From NCBI RefSeq assembly GCF_003352385.1, contig NZ_CP031243.1:346001-410000 (forward strand): a stretch of DNA of 64,000 bases. Direction: 5' to 3'. Positions 1 through 11,182 of this stretch are shown here, one piece after another. Each line of letters opens with the position of its first letter. Position 1 is the stretch's first letter. The position numbers were made by a program, and so were the translations under genes. Under the pieces are notes generated by a model. The model was given only the letters and a program-made list of their open reading frames with translations, did not search any database and was not told the origin of the DNA. Origin of the DNA: Haemophilus haemolyticus. GTDB taxonomy: Bacteria; Pseudomonadota; Gammaproteobacteria; Enterobacterales; Pasteurellaceae.

Positions 1-2
1 TT

Positions 3-911
3 GGTATGCATGGCACAAAAGCTGCTAATCTTGCCGTGCAAGAAAGCGATTTATTACTTGTATGCGGTGCGCGTTTTGACGATCGTGTAACTGGTAAACT
101 CGATACTTTTGCACCTCATGCTAAAGTGATTCATTGTGATATTGATGCAGCGGAAATTCATAAATTACGTCGTGCAGATGTTGCATTACAAGGGGATTTA
201 ATCCAAGCACTTAATGCTCTCAAACAAGAGCTTGATATTGAACCTTGGCGTGAACAAATCAGAAATTTCAAAGCAAAATTAGATTTCACTTATGTTGAAA
301 ATCAAGGCAATCGCCCGATTGATCCTTGGGCATTACTCAACACCCTATCTAATCGCAAACCAAATAATGCGGTAATTTGTACCGATGTGGGGCAGCATCA
401 AATGTGGTCAGCGCAACACATGAAGCATTTTGCTCCAGAGAACTACATTACATCGGCAGGTTTCGGCACAATGGGCTTTGGCTTACCTGCTGCTGTGGGG
501 GCAAAAAAAGCACGCCCGCAAGATGAAGTCATTTTGGTTACGGGTGATGGTTCGTTAATGATGAATATCCAAGAATTAGGCTCAATCAAACGTGGCAATT
601 TACCGGTAAAAATTTTGCTATTGGATAACCAACGTTTAGGTATGGTTCGTCAATGGCAGGATTTATTCTGGAATAAACGTCGCAGTGAAACCATTTTAGA
701 TGACAACCCAGATTTTGTGATGCTTGCTAACGCATTCGGTATTCCTGCAGAACGTATTGAGTCAGCCGATGATGTGGATGCCGCACTCAACCGATTATTA
801 AACAGCAAAACAGCCTATTTATTACAAGTATGTATTCCACCTGATGAATGTGTATGGCCACTTGTGCCACCGGGTGCATGTAACGCGGATATGGTAGAGG
901 AGATGAACTAA
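3..911 (+). CDS. ilvG: Acetolactate synthase large subunit, C-terminal part (5' end outside window)
   Basis: The catalytic subunit of acetohydroxyacid synthase joins two pyruvates, or pyruvate and 2-oxobutyrate, in the first common step of isoleucine/valine synthesis. Only the last ~302 codons are present and the frame is open to the window edge. The thiamine-diphosphate motif GDGS...NxxE begins near nucleotide 543 and the segment GMHGTKAAN is typical of the FAD/linker region. The stop codon overlaps the ilvM start (TAATG), so the two subunits are probably translationally coupled. The IlvG name rather than IlvI/IlvB follows from the ilvM-ilvD-ilvA genes downstream. Any leader/attenuator lies outside the window. 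Confidence 0.95.
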   Translation, partial: GMHGTKAANLAVQESDLLLVCGARFDDRVTGKLDTFAPHAKVIHCDIDAAEIHKLRRADVALQGDLIQALNALKQELDIEPWREQIRNFKAKLDFTYVENQGNRPIDPWALLNTLSNRKPNNAVICTDVGQHQMWSAQHMKHFAPENYITSAGFGTMGFGLPAAVGAKKARPQDEVILVTGDGSLMMNIQELGSIKRGNLPVKILLLDNQRLGMVRQWQDLFWNKRRSETILDDNPDFVMLANAFGIPAERIESADDVDAALNRLLNSKTAYLLQVCIPPDECVWPLVPPGACNADMVEEMN

Positions 912-1135
912 TGAATGAATATAAACTTGAACTCGTCGCTCGCCATCGTCCTGAAGTATTGGAACGCATTTTACGCGTAGCACGCCACCGCGGATTTACC
1001 GTTACTACAATGGAAATGACACTAATTGAAACCCAAGTGCGGTTAAAAATCACTGTAAAATCTGACCGCACTTTTGATTTGTTGGTTAATCAATTGGCGA
1101 AACTGCCGGATGTGATGGAAATAAATAATGAATAA
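911..1135 (+). CDS. ilvM: Acetolactate synthase small (regulatory) subunit
   Basis: A 74-residue ACT-domain protein with the IlvM-type N-terminus ([20 protein letters not shown]). It activates and stabilises the large subunit. Its ATG overlaps the ilvG stop. Two Hin-type uptake words lie inside the coding sequence in opposite orientation (1035-1043 and 1065-1073). Its last 8 bases overlap the start of the next, unrelated AT-rich gene, an unusual junction because ilvD is the expected next gene. Confidence 0.93.
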   Translation: MNEYKLELVARHRPEVLERILRVARHRGFTVTTMEMTLIETQVRLKITVKSDRTFDLLVNQLAKLPDVMEINNE

Positions 1136-2231
1136 GGAAAATAAAGAATTCTTTATTGAAAAAAATCTTTGGTGGTTACTTCTTATCATTGGTCTTATAT
1201 CCCTGAGTGTTTACTTTTGGAAATTCCATGGTGTGCTAGCAAATGAAAGTGATAAATGGGATCATTTTGGAAGTTATATTGGTGGTATTTTTTCTGGAAT
1301 GGCTTTTTTAGCACTTATTGCAGAAATGAGAGCGAATAGAAAAAGAGAAAAAAAACAGGAAGGGCGTTATCAAAAACAAATTAATGATTTAAATCAAGAG
1401 AAGAAAGAACAAGATCAAAGATGGGCAAAAGAGAGTTTTGAGAGAACGTTTTTTATGATGCTTTCTCAATTTAACGAGAAATTGTCTTCATTAAAAGAAT
1501 TGGATATAAATAATATATATGATCTTATAGCAATAAATAATTCAAAAATTTTCTATAACATAAGAAATAGTGTAGAAGAAAATGATAAATACTCTGATAT
1601 AAACATGTTGTTTATAAACTTATATAGAATATTAAAATTTACAGATGAAACTCATTTTGAAATAAATGAGAAGAAAGTCTATGTAAATATATTAAGAAGC
1701 TATCTTTCCAGGAAGTTTCTTGTTATTTTAGGATTTCATTTATTATATAAAGATTCATCATATAATAATTACATATATTATATTAACAAATATAATATTT
1801 TTGAACATATCGATTTGAAATCTCTAGAAATAAAAATGCTAAAAAATAGATATCTTTTATCTAGCGATTTATTTGATGAGTCATCCAATATGAATTATAG
1901 AATAATTCTTGACTACATTCTTAGAAAAAAAGATGGATATATTTTTGAAAAATCTAATAATCTTTATTCAAACTTTGAAATTATAAAAAAAGATTATACT
2001 TATAGCTACACAACAGAAAAATTCTATGAATTTGTTGAAGCAAGAGAAAAAGGTATAAGTTTTAAGTTTGAACAAGAGAATGAAGATATAAACATATATA
2101 ATTACGATTTTATCTTTATGCACTTAATTGCAAATTTTAAACCTGAAGCATTTGCTAATAGTTTGGAATACCGTGATACTGCAATAGTATATGACTTATA
2201 TGTATCAAAAATAAAAAATACATATTCTTAA
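1128..2231 (+). CDS. AbiC-like putative phage abortive-infection membrane protein inside the ilv operon
   Basis: The protein has 367 residues. It has a hydrophobic segment at about residues 14-32, a conserved-looking [21 protein letters not shown] stretch at about 44-64 that is probably a second membrane segment, a charged coiled-coil-like region (about 67-100), then an [13 protein letters not shown] motif and a long AT-rich cytoplasmic part. This architecture resembles the putative phage abortive-infection family (putAbiC, Pfam PF16872, recalled rather than searched). The start overlaps the ilvM stop by 8 bases, and ilvD follows 19 bases after the stop, so it should be expressed with the biosynthetic operon. 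Base composition is far more AT-rich than ilvM and ilvD, pointing to horizontal acquisition. No catalytic motif is visible. A defence role is inferred from family resemblance only. Confidence 0.65.
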   Translation: MNKENKEFFIEKNLWWLLLIIGLISLSVYFWKFHGVLANESDKWDHFGSYIGGIFSGMAFLALIAEMRANRKREKKQEGRYQKQINDLNQEKKEQDQRWAKESFERTFFMMLSQFNEKLSSLKELDINNIYDLIAINNSKIFYNIRNSVEENDKYSDINMLFINLYRILKFTDETHFEINEKKVYVNILRSYLSRKFLVILGFHLLYKDSSYNNYIYYINKYNIFEHIDLKSLEIKMLKNRYLLSSDLFDESSNMNYRIILDYILRKKDGYIFEKSNNLYSNFEIIKKDYTYSYTTEKFYEFVEAREKGISFKFEQENEDINIYNYDFIFMHLIANFKPEAFANSLEYRDTAIVYDLYVSKIKNTYS

Positions 2232-2250
2232 AAACTTGGAGAGATTATTT

Positions 2251-4089
2251 ATGCCAAAACTACGTTCAGCGACCAGTACACAAGGCCGTAATATGGCAGG
2301 CGCACGTGCCTTATGGCGTGCGACAGGAATGAAAGAAAATGACTTTGGTAAACCGATTATTGCGGTGGTGAACTCTTTCACCCAATTTGTGCCAGGGCAT
2401 GTGCATTTAAAAGATATGGGACAGCTTGTTGCTGCAGAAATTGAAAAAGCGGGCGGCGTAGCAAAAGAATTTAACACCATTGCGGTGGATGATGGTATCG
2501 CAATGGGTCACGGCGGGATGCTTTATTCTTTACCAAGCCGTGATTTAATCGCAGACAGCGTAGAATATATGGTCAATGCACACTGTGCTGATGCGATGGT
2601 GTGTATTTCCAACTGTGACAAAATCACCCCAGGAATGTTAATGGCGGCAATGCGCTTAAACATTCCGACAATTTTTGTCTCAGGCGGTCCAATGGAAGCG
2701 GGTAAAACTAAACTTTCGGATCAATTAATCCGCTTAGATTTAGTGGATGCGATGATTGAGGCAGCCGATCCAAATGTAAGCGATGAGCGTATTGATGCGA
2801 TTGAGCGTAGCGCTTGCCCAACTTGTGGTTCTTGCTCTGGTATGTTTACCGCAAACTCTATGAATTGCCTTACCGAAGCCTTAGGTTTATCTTTACCTGG
2901 CAATGGTTCCATGTTAGCCACTCACGCAGACCGAAAAGAATTATTCTTAAAAGCAGGTCGTCAAATTGTTGAGCTGTGCAAACGCTATTACGAACAAGAT
3001 GATGCAAGCGTATTGCCTCGTTCAATCGGTACTTTTGATGCCTTTGAAAATGCAATGAGCCTCGATATCGCAATGGGGGGGTCAAGTAATACAGTTTTAC
3101 ACTTGTTAGCGGCTGCCCAAGAAGCAGGCGTAGATTTTAAAATGGAAGATATTGACCGTTTATCGCGCAAAGTCCCTTGTTTAAGCAAAATTGCGCCAAA
3201 CACCAATAAATACCATATGGAAGACGTACACCGTGCAGGCGGCATTATGGGATTGTTGGGTGAATTAGATCGTGCTGGATTAATTCATAAAAATACACTC
3301 ACCGTGCTTGGAATGAGCATGGGAGAACAACTAGACCAATACGATATTATTCGCAATCAAGATGAAGAATTACATAAATTCTTCCGTGCAGGCCCTGCAG
3401 GCATCCGCACAACTCAAGCATTCTCACAAGATTGTCGCTGGGATACCGTCGATAATGATCGTGTAAACGGTTGTATTCGCAATAAAGAAAATGCGATCTC
3501 TCAAGAAGGTGGTTTAGCCGTATTATTCGGTAATCTCGCGGAAGACGGATGTATCGTTAAAACCGCGGGCGTAGATGAATCTATCTGGAAATTCACCGGC
3601 ACGGCAATCGTATTTGAAAGCCAAGAAGATGCGGTTGCAGGCATTTTAGGTGGCAAAGTCAAAGAAGGTCATGTCGTTGTTATCCGTTACGAAGGCCCTA
3701 AAGGTGGACCAGGTATGCAAGAAATGTTATACCCAACCAGTTACTTAAAATCGATGGGCTTGGGCAAAAAATGTGCTTTATTAACGGACGGCCGTTTCTC
3801 TGGTGGTACATCAGGCTTGTCTATTGGACATGCATCACCAGAAGCTGCTTCTGGCGGTGCAATCGGCTTAGTACGCGATGGCGATATTATCAACATTGAT
3901 ATTCCAAACCGTGCAATTAACTTAGAAATCAGTAATGAAGAACTCGCAACACGCAGAGCCGAACAAGATCAAAAAGGTTGGCAGCCAGCTCACCGTGAAC
4001 GTGAAGTATCTTTCGCATTAAAAGTATTCGGTCACTTTGCCACCTCAGCGGACAAAGGTGCGGTACGCGATAAAACATTGTTAAAATAA
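2251..4089 (+). CDS. ilvD: Dihydroxy-acid dehydratase
   Basis: It dehydrates 2,3-dihydroxy-isovalerate and -methylvalerate in valine/isoleucine synthesis. It has 612 residues, the usual length. Iron-sulfur ligand motifs are visible: CISNCDK (Cys118, Cys122) and CPTCGSC (Cys189-Cys195). The conserved C-terminal segment [10 protein letters not shown] is also present. The frame is open five codons further upstream, but ATG 2251 has a GGAGAG ribosome-binding site at 2238-2243 and gives the family N-terminus [16 protein letters not shown]-rich hairpin follows the stop. Confidence 0.97.
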   Translation: MPKLRSATSTQGRNMAGARALWRATGMKENDFGKPIIAVVNSFTQFVPGHVHLKDMGQLVAAEIEKAGGVAKEFNTIAVDDGIAMGHGGMLYSLPSRDLIADSVEYMVNAHCADAMVCISNCDKITPGMLMAAMRLNIPTIFVSGGPMEAGKTKLSDQLIRLDLVDAMIEAADPNVSDERIDAIERSACPTCGSCSGMFTANSMNCLTEALGLSLPGNGSMLATHADRKELFLKAGRQIVELCKRYYEQDDASVLPRSIGTFDAFENAMSLDIAMGGSSNTVLHLLAAAQEAGVDFKMEDIDRLSRKVPCLSKIAPNTNKYHMEDVHRAGGIMGLLGELDRAGLIHKNTLTVLGMSMGEQLDQYDIIRNQDEELHKFFRAGPAGIRTTQAFSQDCRWDTVDNDRVNGCIRNKENAISQEGGLAVLFGNLAEDGCIVKTAGVDESIWKFTGTAIVFESQEDAVAGILGGKVKEGHVVVIRYEGPKGGPGMQEMLYPTSYLKSMGLGKKCALLTDGRFSGGTSGLSIGHASPEAASGGAIGLVRDGDIINIDIPNRAINLEISNEELATRRAEQDQKGWQPAHREREVSFALKVFGHFATSADKGAVRDKTLLK

Positions 4090-4098
4090 TTTAACGGT

Positions 4099-4124
4099 TC
4101 CCCCCTCCTTCATAAGAGGGGGGA
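4099..4124 (+). terminator. GC-rich hairpin between ilvD and ilvA
   Basis: A 9-bp perfect stem, TCCCCCCTC (4099-4107) with GAGGGGGGA (4116-4124), has an 8-base loop. No U-tract follows, so it may stabilise the ilvD 3' end or attenuate rather than fully terminate. Confidence 0.45.
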
Positions 4125-4171
4125 TAAAACAAAGGAAAAACTAACCGCACTTCATCATAAAAACAAACACT

Positions 4172-5713
4172 ATGAAAAACCTACTCACCAATCCTCAACC
4201 TTCTCAATCAGATTATATCAATGCCATTGTTAAACTTGGTTCGCGCGTATATGAAGCTGCACAAGTGACCCCTTTACAAAAAATGGGAAAACTTTCTGAA
4301 CGACTGCACAATAATATCTGGATTAAACGAGAAGACCGTCAGCCAGTAAATAGCTTTAAACTACGTGGCGCTTACGCAATGATTTCTAGCCTTTCAGCAG
4401 AACAAAAAGCAGCAGGCGTAATAGCCGCATCTGCGGGTAACCATGCGCAAGGCGTGGCATTATCAGCGAAACAATTAGGCTTAAAAGCATTGATCGTCAT
4501 GCCACAAAATACCCCAAGCATTAAAGTGGATGCAGTGCGTGGTTTTGGTTGTGAGGTGTTGTTGCACGGTGCTAATTTTGATGAAGCCAAAGCAAAAGCG
4601 ATTGAGCTTTCAAAAGAAAAAAATATGACATTTATTCCGCCATTCGATCATCCATTAGTGATCGCAGGACAAGGCACGTTAGCGATGGAAATGTTACAAC
4701 AAGTGGCGGATTTGGATTATGTGTTTGTACAAGTCGGTGGTGGTGGCTTAGCTGCAGGTGTAGCAATTTTGCTTAAGCAATTTATGCCAGAAATTAAAAT
4801 CATCGGCGTAGAATCAAAGGATTCTGCATGCTTAAAAGCCGCTCTCGACAAAGGCGAACCAACAGATTTGACCCATGTTGGATTATTTGCAGATGGCGTT
4901 GCCGTAAAACGCATTGGTGACGAAACATTCCGTCTATGTCAGCAATATCTTGACGATATGGTATTGGTCGATAGTGATGAAGTGTGCGCAGCAATGAAAG
5001 ATTTGTTTGAGAACGTTCGTGCTGTTGCAGAACCATCAGGTGCGTTAGGTTTAGCCGGTTTAAAAAAATATGCAAAACAAAACCATATTGAAGGCAAAAA
5101 TATGGCGGCAATTTTGTCTGGCGCGAACTTGAATTTCCACACATTACGTTATGTATCTGAACGTTGTGAAATTGGTGAAAATCGAGAAGCTTTATTAGCC
5201 GTGACCATGCCTGAACAACCCGGTAGTTTCTTAAAATTTGCTTATGTATTAGGTAACCGAGCAGTAACCGAATTCAGTTATCGTTATGCAGATGATAAAC
5301 GTGCTTGTGTGTTTGTTGGGGTAAGAACAACAAATGAGCAAGAAAAAGCAGATATTATTGCAGACCTCACTAAAAATGGTTTTGATGTTGAGGATATGTC
5401 TGATGATGATATTGCGAAAACGCATGTTCGCTATTTAATGGGTGGTCGCGCATCAAATGATAATGAACGCTTATATACGTTCGAATTCCCAGAGCAAAAA
5501 GGTGCGTTATTAAAATTCTTGGAAACATTACAAAATCGTTGGAATATTTCATTATTCCACTATCGTGCCCACGGCGCAGACTATGGAAATATCCTTGCTG
5601 GTTTCCAAATTGAAGAACGCGAACAAGCAGAATTTGAACAGGCCCTTGCTCAACTCAATTATGTTTTTGAAGATGTAACAGAAAGCAAATCTTATCGTTA
5701 TTTCTTACGTTAA
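4172..5713 (+). CDS. ilvA: Biosynthetic threonine deaminase (threonine ammonia-lyase)
   Basis: A PLP enzyme converting threonine to 2-oxobutyrate, the committed step to isoleucine. It has 513 residues, typical of the long allosteric form. The PLP lysine lies in NSFKLRGAY (Lys63), the glycine-rich phosphate loop is QVGGGGLAAG at about residues 187-196, and two ACT-like regulatory repeats fill the C-terminus from about residue 335. It follows ilvD by 82 bases in the same direction. That gap holds a hairpin and a Hin-type uptake word (4144-4152). The ribosome-binding site in front of the ATG is weak. A bidirectional terminator separates it from dnaE. Confidence 0.96.
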   Translation: MKNLLTNPQPSQSDYINAIVKLGSRVYEAAQVTPLQKMGKLSERLHNNIWIKREDRQPVNSFKLRGAYAMISSLSAEQKAAGVIAASAGNHAQGVALSAKQLGLKALIVMPQNTPSIKVDAVRGFGCEVLLHGANFDEAKAKAIELSKEKNMTFIPPFDHPLVIAGQGTLAMEMLQQVADLDYVFVQVGGGGLAAGVAILLKQFMPEIKIIGVESKDSACLKAALDKGEPTDLTHVGLFADGVAVKRIGDETFRLCQQYLDDMVLVDSDEVCAAMKDLFENVRAVAEPSGALGLAGLKKYAKQNHIEGKNMAAILSGANLNFHTLRYVSERCEIGENREALLAVTMPEQPGSFLKFAYVLGNRAVTEFSYRYADDKRACVFVGVRTTNEQEKADIIADLTKNGFDVEDMSDDDIAKTHVRYLMGGRASNDNERLYTFEFPEQKGALLKFLETLQNRWNISLFHYRAHGADYGNILAGFQIEEREQAEFEQALAQLNYVFEDVTESKSYRYFLR

Positions 5714-5722
5714 TCTTATAAA

Positions 5723-5748
5723 AAAGGCGTGATATTTTTCACGCCTTT
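5723..5748. terminator. Bidirectional terminator between ilvA and dnaE
   Basis: A perfect 10-bp stem, AAAGGCGTGA (5723-5732) with TCACGCCTTT (5739-5748), has T-rich flanks on both strands. It lies between the convergent ilvA (+) and dnaE (-) genes and can serve both. Confidence 0.75.
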
Positions 5749-5751
5749 GTA

Positions 5752-8700
5752 TTATTCAAACTCTAATTCCACCGCACTTTCGCCAAGTAAATTGACCAAT
5801 TCCGTCAGAATTTCATCTGTTGGAATGATCGACCATTGCACGCCCAAACGTAACAACGCACGACCTTTCGGACTTTGATAATACACATTAATCGGCAACG
5901 TTCCACCACTTACCGGCTCAAGTAATGCTTTAAGTTGTTTAATGAAACTTGGTGTAATTTGATGCTCAGAAAGACTAATAGCTAAGGATTTGACATAACG
6001 GGAACGAGCCTCATCTAAGGTCATTAATTCTCGCACCGTCATTTTTAAGCCACCAGAGAAATCATCAAAGCTCACCTGCCCAGAAGCAACAATCACCGTA
6101 TCTTTTTGCAATTTCTCACCAAATTGTTCTAGGCTTTCACCAAATAATGTTAAATCTAAGCGACCTGAACGGTCATCTAATGTTGCAATACCTAGCCGAT
6201 TGCCTTTTTTCGTCATCGCAATTCTCGATGCCACGACTAACCCAGCCACTGTGCTAATTTGTCCACGGCGATTTGGTGCAAGATCTTTTAAGCGAGTTGA
6301 AGTGTAATGAGAAAGTTCTTTCAAATAACGGCTAACTGGATGGCTACTTAAATAAAGCCCCAAGGTTTCTCGTTCACCATCAAGGATTTGTTTTTCGGTA
6401 TAAGGCGGTGTATTGGCATAGGCATTTTCCACTTCTTCATGGGTTTCAGTCAGCACACCGAACATATCCGTTTGACCCATTGCTTCATCTTTCGCATGCT
6501 GATCGGAAGCTCTAAGCGCATCTTCTAAATTCTTAGAAAGTGCTGCGCGATGTGGCCCTAATTTATCAAAGGCACCTGACATAATTAGGCTTTCAAAGGT
6601 GCGGCGGTTAATTTTTTTCAAATCTACACGAGCGCATAAATCGAATAAATCTTTGAAAATCCCCCCTTCATTTCTTGCCGTCACAAGTGCGTCAATCGGG
6701 CCTTCTCCAACACCTTTAATCGCGCCAATACCATACACAATTTCACCTTGTTCATTGACGCTAAAATGGTGTTTGCCGATATTAATATCTGGTGGCGTTA
6801 CTTTTAAGCCCATGCGTAAACATTCGTCGTACAACCCTACGATTTTATCCGTATTATCCATTTCAGATGTCATCACTGCAGCCATAAATTCTGCAGGGAA
6901 ATGGGTTTTGAGCCAAAGGGTTTGGTAAGACACCAAAGCATAAGCGGCAGAGTGAGATTTATTAAAACCATAGCCAGCAAATTTTTCTACCAAGTCGAAA
7001 ATCTTCATAGATAGATCGCCATCAACGCCGTTTTTCTCCGCACCTTCTTTAAATACAGAACGCTGTTTTGCCATTTCTTCTGGTTTCTTTTTACCCATCG
7101 CTCGACGCAATAAGTCAGCCCCACCCAAGGTATAGCCAGCCAACACCTGCGCAATTTGCATCACTTGTTCTTGATACAAAATAATACCGTAAGTCGGCTC
7201 AAGAATAGGTTTCAAGCTTTCATGTTGATATTCTGCATCTGGGTAAGACACTTCTTCTCGCCCATGTTTACGGTCGATAAAGTTATCCACCATGCCTGAT
7301 TGTAGCGGGCCAGGACGGAACAATGCCACCAACGCGATGATATCTTCAAAACAGTCCGGTTGCAGGCGCTTAATCAAATCCTTCATTCCGCGCGATTCCA
7401 GCTGGAACACGGCTGTAGTTTCGGAACGTTTAAGTAATTCAAAAGATTCAGGATCATCAAGTGGAATGGCGGCAATATCTACTCGAGGCTTGCCTTCACG
7501 CACCATACGAGCATTAATCATATCCAATGCCCATTTAATGATGGTGAGAGTGCGCAAGCCTAAGAAGTCAAATTTCACAAGCCCAGCATATTCCACATCA
7601 TTTTTATCAAAGTGAGTAACCGGATGTAAGCCTTCATTATCACAATAGAGCGGTGCAAAATCAGTAATTAAGGTTGGTGAAATGACCACGCCACCAGCAT
7701 GTTTACCTGCATTACGCGTCACACCTTCCAGCTTGCGCGCCATATCAATCAATGCTTGCACTTCTTCATCGCTGTCGTAGGCGGTCTGTAATTGTGGCTC
7801 AGCCTCAAATGCTTTCGCAAGCGTCATACCAGGATCGGGCGGAATTAATTTCGAAATACGATCAACGAAACCATAAGGATGCCCCAGCACTCGCCCCACA
7901 TCTCGAATAACAGCTTTCGCCGCCATGGTTCCAAAGGTGATAATTTGTGATACAGCGCCACGGCCGTAGGTTTCAGCAACGTGCTCAATCACTCGGTCTC
8001 GACCATCCATACAGAAATCCACGTCGAAATCGGGCATAGACACACGTTCTGGATTTAAGAAACGCTCAAAAAGCAAATCAAATTCTAGCGGATCTAAATC
8101 AGTGATTTTTAATGCATAAGCCACTAATGAACCCGCGCCAGAACCACGACCCGGTCCAACAGGAATATCGTTATCTTTCGACCACTGAATAAACTCCATT
8201 ACGATCAAGAAATAACCTGGGAATCCCATTTGGTTAATCACATCTAGCTCAACTTGCAAACGTTCATCATATTTTGGTCGTTTTTCTAACCGCACTTTTT
8301 CATCAGGGAATAAAAAAGCTAAACGTTCTTCCAAACCTTCTTTGGCTTTTTGCACCAAGAAATCTTCTGTACTTAAATCTCCCGTCGGGAATTGAGGCAA
8401 GAAATATTGACCAAGGCGCAAAGTCACACTACAACGCTGCGCAATTAATAAGGTATTTTCGAGAGCGGAAGGAATGTCAGCGAATAACTTGCACATTTCC
8501 TCTTCGCTGCGGAAATATTGTTGTGGGGTATAACGTTTTGGACGTTTAGGATCATCTAATGTATAGCCATCACGAATAGCAACACGAATTTCATGAGCCT
8601 CAAAATCATCAGATTTCAAAAACATCACATCGTTCGTCGCCACCAAAGGCAATCCATGACTTTTAGCTAATTTTAATGCGGCTTGGATATAACGTTCTTC

Positions 8701-9231
8701 ATCAAGTCTGCCAGTACGCGTAAGTGCAAGATAAAAATGATCAGCAAAAAATTCTTGGTAAAAAGCGACCGCACTTTCAATTTCGGCTACGTTTTCTTTC
8801 AACAATTTTTTACCTATATCGCCTTGCGTCCCTCCCGATAAAATAATCACTCCCTCGCGATGTTCAATTAACCAATTTTGATCGATATAAGGATAGTCAT
8901 CGTAACCCTGCTGATAGGCTTTTGAGAGTAATAATGTAATGTTTTTATAGCCTTCGTTATTTTTAGCCAGCAAAGTAAGATCAAAGTATTCATTGCCACA
9001 CAATGCGCTTTTGACCTTTACATCTGCCCCGATAATTGGCTTCATCCCCGAAGAAAGCATTTCGCCATAAAAACGCACCACACCACAAAAATTAGTAAAA
9101 TCTGTTAATCCCATAGCAATCATTTCATTGGCAGCACAAGCTTTCACTAAAGGTTTCACTTTGACAATACTGTCGATCATCGAGAAATCAGTGTGCGTGC
9201 GAAGATGGACGAAACGAGGCTGGGATGACAT
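5752..9231 (-). CDS. dnaE: DNA polymerase III alpha subunit
   Basis: The catalytic subunit of the replicative polymerase. It has 1159 residues, close to E. coli DnaE. It shows an N-terminal PHP domain (begins [15 protein letters not shown]), the catalytic PDFDVDF motif near residue 400, the fingers region with [14 protein letters not shown], and C-terminal OB-fold and tau-binding regions. It is a lone minus-strand gene between terminators. Three Hin-type uptake words lie in the gene (5771, 8289, 8768). Nothing is anomalous. Confidence 0.98.
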   Translation of the reverse strand: MSSQPRFVHLRTHTDFSMIDSIVKVKPLVKACAANEMIAMGLTDFTNFCGVVRFYGEMLSSGMKPIIGADVKVKSALCGNEYFDLTLLAKNNEGYKNITLLLSKAYQQGYDDYPYIDQNWLIEHREGVIILSGGTQGDIGKKLLKENVAEIESAVAFYQEFFADHFYLALTRTGRLDEERYIQAALKLAKSHGLPLVATNDVMFLKSDDFEAHEIRVAIRDGYTLDDPKRPKRYTPQQYFRSEEEMCKLFADIPSALENTLLIAQRCSVTLRLGQYFLPQFPTGDLSTEDFLVQKAKEGLEERLAFLFPDEKVRLEKRPKYDERLQVELDVINQMGFPGYFLIVMEFIQWSKDNDIPVGPGRGSGAGSLVAYALKITDLDPLEFDLLFERFLNPERVSMPDFDVDFCMDGRDRVIEHVAETYGRGAVSQIITFGTMAAKAVIRDVGRVLGHPYGFVDRISKLIPPDPGMTLAKAFEAEPQLQTAYDSDEEVQALIDMARKLEGVTRNAGKHAGGVVISPTLITDFAPLYCDNEGLHPVTHFDKNDVEYAGLVKFDFLGLRTLTIIKWALDMINARMVREGKPRVDIAAIPLDDPESFELLKRSETTAVFQLESRGMKDLIKRLQPDCFEDIIALVALFRPGPLQSGMVDNFIDRKHGREEVSYPDAEYQHESLKPILEPTYGIILYQEQVMQIAQVLAGYTLGGADLLRRAMGKKKPEEMAKQRSVFKEGAEKNGVDGDLSMKIFDLVEKFAGYGFNKSHSAAYALVSYQTLWLKTHFPAEFMAAVMTSEMDNTDKIVGLYDECLRMGLKVTPPDINIGKHHFSVNEQGEIVYGIGAIKGVGEGPIDALVTARNEGGIFKDLFDLCARVDLKKINRRTFESLIMSGAFDKLGPHRAALSKNLEDALRASDQHAKDEAMGQTDMFGVLTETHEEVENAYANTPPYTEKQILDGERETLGLYLSSHPVSRYLKELSHYTSTRLKDLAPNRRGQISTVAGLVVASRIAMTKKGNRLGIATLDDRSGRLDLTLFGESLEQFGEKLQKDTVIVASGQVSFDDFSGGLKMTVRELMTLDEARSRYVKSLAISLSEHQITPSFIKQLKALLEPVSGGTLPINVYYQSPKGRALLRLGVQWSIIPTDEILTELVNLLGESAVELEFE

Positions 9232-9374
9232 TGAAAATCCTTAAAGTGCGGTTAAATTTTGCCGTAAATATTAAAGCGGTATTATAGCGAATTTTTCAAA
9301 TAAATGCCTATGCAACGAACGGCTTTCCTAATTCGCTCGGATAACCGATTGCGTGAACAAAAAATGTTAAGTAG

Positions 9375-9388
9375 ATCAAAATTTTGAT
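9375..9388. promoter_or_regulatory. 14-bp perfect palindrome upstream of the sugar mutase gene
   Basis: ATCAAAATTTTGAT lies in the intergenic space between the divergent dnaE and hexose-phosphate mutase genes, 78 bases before the mutase ATG. It could be a dimeric regulator site. The regulator is unknown and AT-rich palindromes also arise by chance. Confidence 0.3.
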
Positions 9389-9466
9389 AATTATCCGTTC
9401 CCATTTTGGGTGATTTCGGCTAGTCTAGCAGCGATTTATTTATTTCAAGAGAATAAGGATGATCCT

Positions 9467-11119
9467 ATGACAACTCTTTTTCATATAGCGCAAAATTGGT
9501 TAAACCAAGATCCTGACGCAGAAACTCGTGCAGAATTAACCGCACTTTTAGATGCGGCAAAAGGCGGAGATAAAGCGGCAGAAGCAGAATTACATGCGCG
9601 TTTTGATGGTCGTTTACAATTTGGTACGGCAGGTTTACGTGGCCGTTTACAAGCTGGCTCAATGGGGATGAACCGAGTTTTAGTTTCTCAAGCTGCTGGC
9701 GGTTTAGCGGAATATTTAAAAGATTACGATAAAGAACCATCTATCGTAATTGGTTACGACGGCCGTAAAAACTCTGATGTTTTTGCCCGTGACACGGCTG
9801 AAATTATGGCGGGTGCAGGCGTAAAAGCTTATTTATTACCACGCAAATTACCGACTCCAGTTTTAGCTTATGCTATCCAATATTTTGATACCACAGCTGG
9901 TGTAATGGTAACAGCAAGCCATAACCCACCGGAAGATAACGGCTATAAAGTATATTTGGGCAAAGCAAATGGCGGCGGTCAAATCGTTTCACCTGCAGAT
10001 AAAGACATCGCAGCATTAATTGATAAAGTTGCGGCAGGCAATATCCAAGATTTACCACGTAGCGATAATTATGTAGTGTTAAATGATGAAGTTGTAGATG
10101 CTTACATTGCAAAAACAGCATCACTAGCTAAAGAACCCGCTTGCGACATTAACTATGTTTATACCGCTATGCACGGTGTTGGCTATGAAGTTTTAAGTAA
10201 AACGCTAGCAAAAGCAGGCTTACCACAACCTCACGTAGTTGCAGATCAAGTTTGGCCAGATGGCACATTCCCAACTGTGAATTTCCCAAATCCAGAAGAA
10301 AAAGGCGCGTTGGATTTAGCGATTAAAGTGGCAAAAGAAAAGAATGCTGAATTTATCATTGCTAATGACCCAGATGCAGACCGTTTAGCCGTTGCTGTGC
10401 CTGATGCGCAAGGCAACTGGAAATCACTACACGGCAACGTAGTAGGCTGTTTCTTAGGTTGGTACTTAGCAAAACAATATCAAGGTAAACAAGGTACATT
10501 GGCTTGCTCACTTGTATCTTCTCCTGCGCTCGCTGAAATTGCGAAAAAATATGGTTTCCAATCAGAAGAAACCTTAACCGGTTTCAAATATATCGGTAAA
10601 GTATCTGACTTATTGTTTGGTTTTGAAGAAGCATTGGGCTATTTAGTTGACCCAGACAAAGTACGCGATAAAGACGGTATTTCTGCAGCAATCGTGTTCT
10701 TAGATCTTGTGCGTAACTTGAAAAAACAAGGCAAAACTTTAGCGGATTATGCTGATGAATTTACCAAAGAATTTGGTGCTTATGTGAGTGGACAAATCTC
10801 TATTCGAGTCAGCGATCTTTCAGAAATCGGAAAATTAATGACCGCACTTCGTAATAATCCACCAGCAGAAATCGCTGGCGTGAAAGTGGCACAATTTATC
10901 GACCATACTAAAACAGATCGTCAAAGCGATATCCTTGTATTTAACTTGGAAAATGGCGGACGCTTAATTGCTCGTCCTTCAGGTACTGAGCCAAAAATTA
11001 AATTCTACTTAGATGCGCGCGGTAAAGATCCAAAAGATGCCGATCGCGTATTAGCAGAATTTGATGAAGGTGTTCGTCACATTCTTCGCCAAGATGCTTA
11101 TGGCAAACAAGATTGCTAA
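9467..11119 (+). CDS. Phosphoglucomutase/phosphomannomutase-type sugar phosphate mutase
   Basis: An alpha-D-phosphohexomutase of 550 residues. The catalytic phosphoserine is in TASHNPPEDNGYK (Ser151), the metal loop is DPDADR (about residues 304-309), and the C-terminal phosphate-binding loop is RPSGTEPK. ATG 9467 was chosen over the longer open frame because AAGGA at 9455-9459 is well spaced and the N-terminus MTTLFHIAQNWL fits the family. The Haemophilus orthologue has been linked to glucose-1-phosphate supply for lipooligosaccharide, where it is called pgmB or yhxB (from memory). It is monocistronic, with a strong terminator downstream. Confidence 0.9.
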   Translation: MTTLFHIAQNWLNQDPDAETRAELTALLDAAKGGDKAAEAELHARFDGRLQFGTAGLRGRLQAGSMGMNRVLVSQAAGGLAEYLKDYDKEPSIVIGYDGRKNSDVFARDTAEIMAGAGVKAYLLPRKLPTPVLAYAIQYFDTTAGVMVTASHNPPEDNGYKVYLGKANGGGQIVSPADKDIAALIDKVAAGNIQDLPRSDNYVVLNDEVVDAYIAKTASLAKEPACDINYVYTAMHGVGYEVLSKTLAKAGLPQPHVVADQVWPDGTFPTVNFPNPEEKGALDLAIKVAKEKNAEFIIANDPDADRLAVAVPDAQGNWKSLHGNVVGCFLGWYLAKQYQGKQGTLACSLVSSPALAEIAKKYGFQSEETLTGFKYIGKVSDLLFGFEEALGYLVDPDKVRDKDGISAAIVFLDLVRNLKKQGKTLADYADEFTKEFGAYVSGQISIRVSDLSEIGKLMTALRNNPPAEIAGVKVAQFIDHTKTDRQSDILVFNLENGGRLIARPSGTEPKIKFYLDARGKDPKDADRVLAEFDEGVRHILRQDAYGKQDC

Positions 11120-11129
11120 TTGCTTCTAA

Positions 11130-11168
11130 AAATAACAATCCGCACTTTTTACGTGCGGATTGTTATTT
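11130..11168. terminator. Bidirectional terminator between the mutase gene and ilvC
   Basis: A perfect 16-bp stem pairs 11130-11145 with 11153-11168 around a 7-base T-rich loop. The core contains a near-uptake-word sequence (CCGCACTTTTT). It serves the two convergent genes. Confidence 0.85.
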
Positions 11169-11182
11169 GGTTTAATTCAGTA

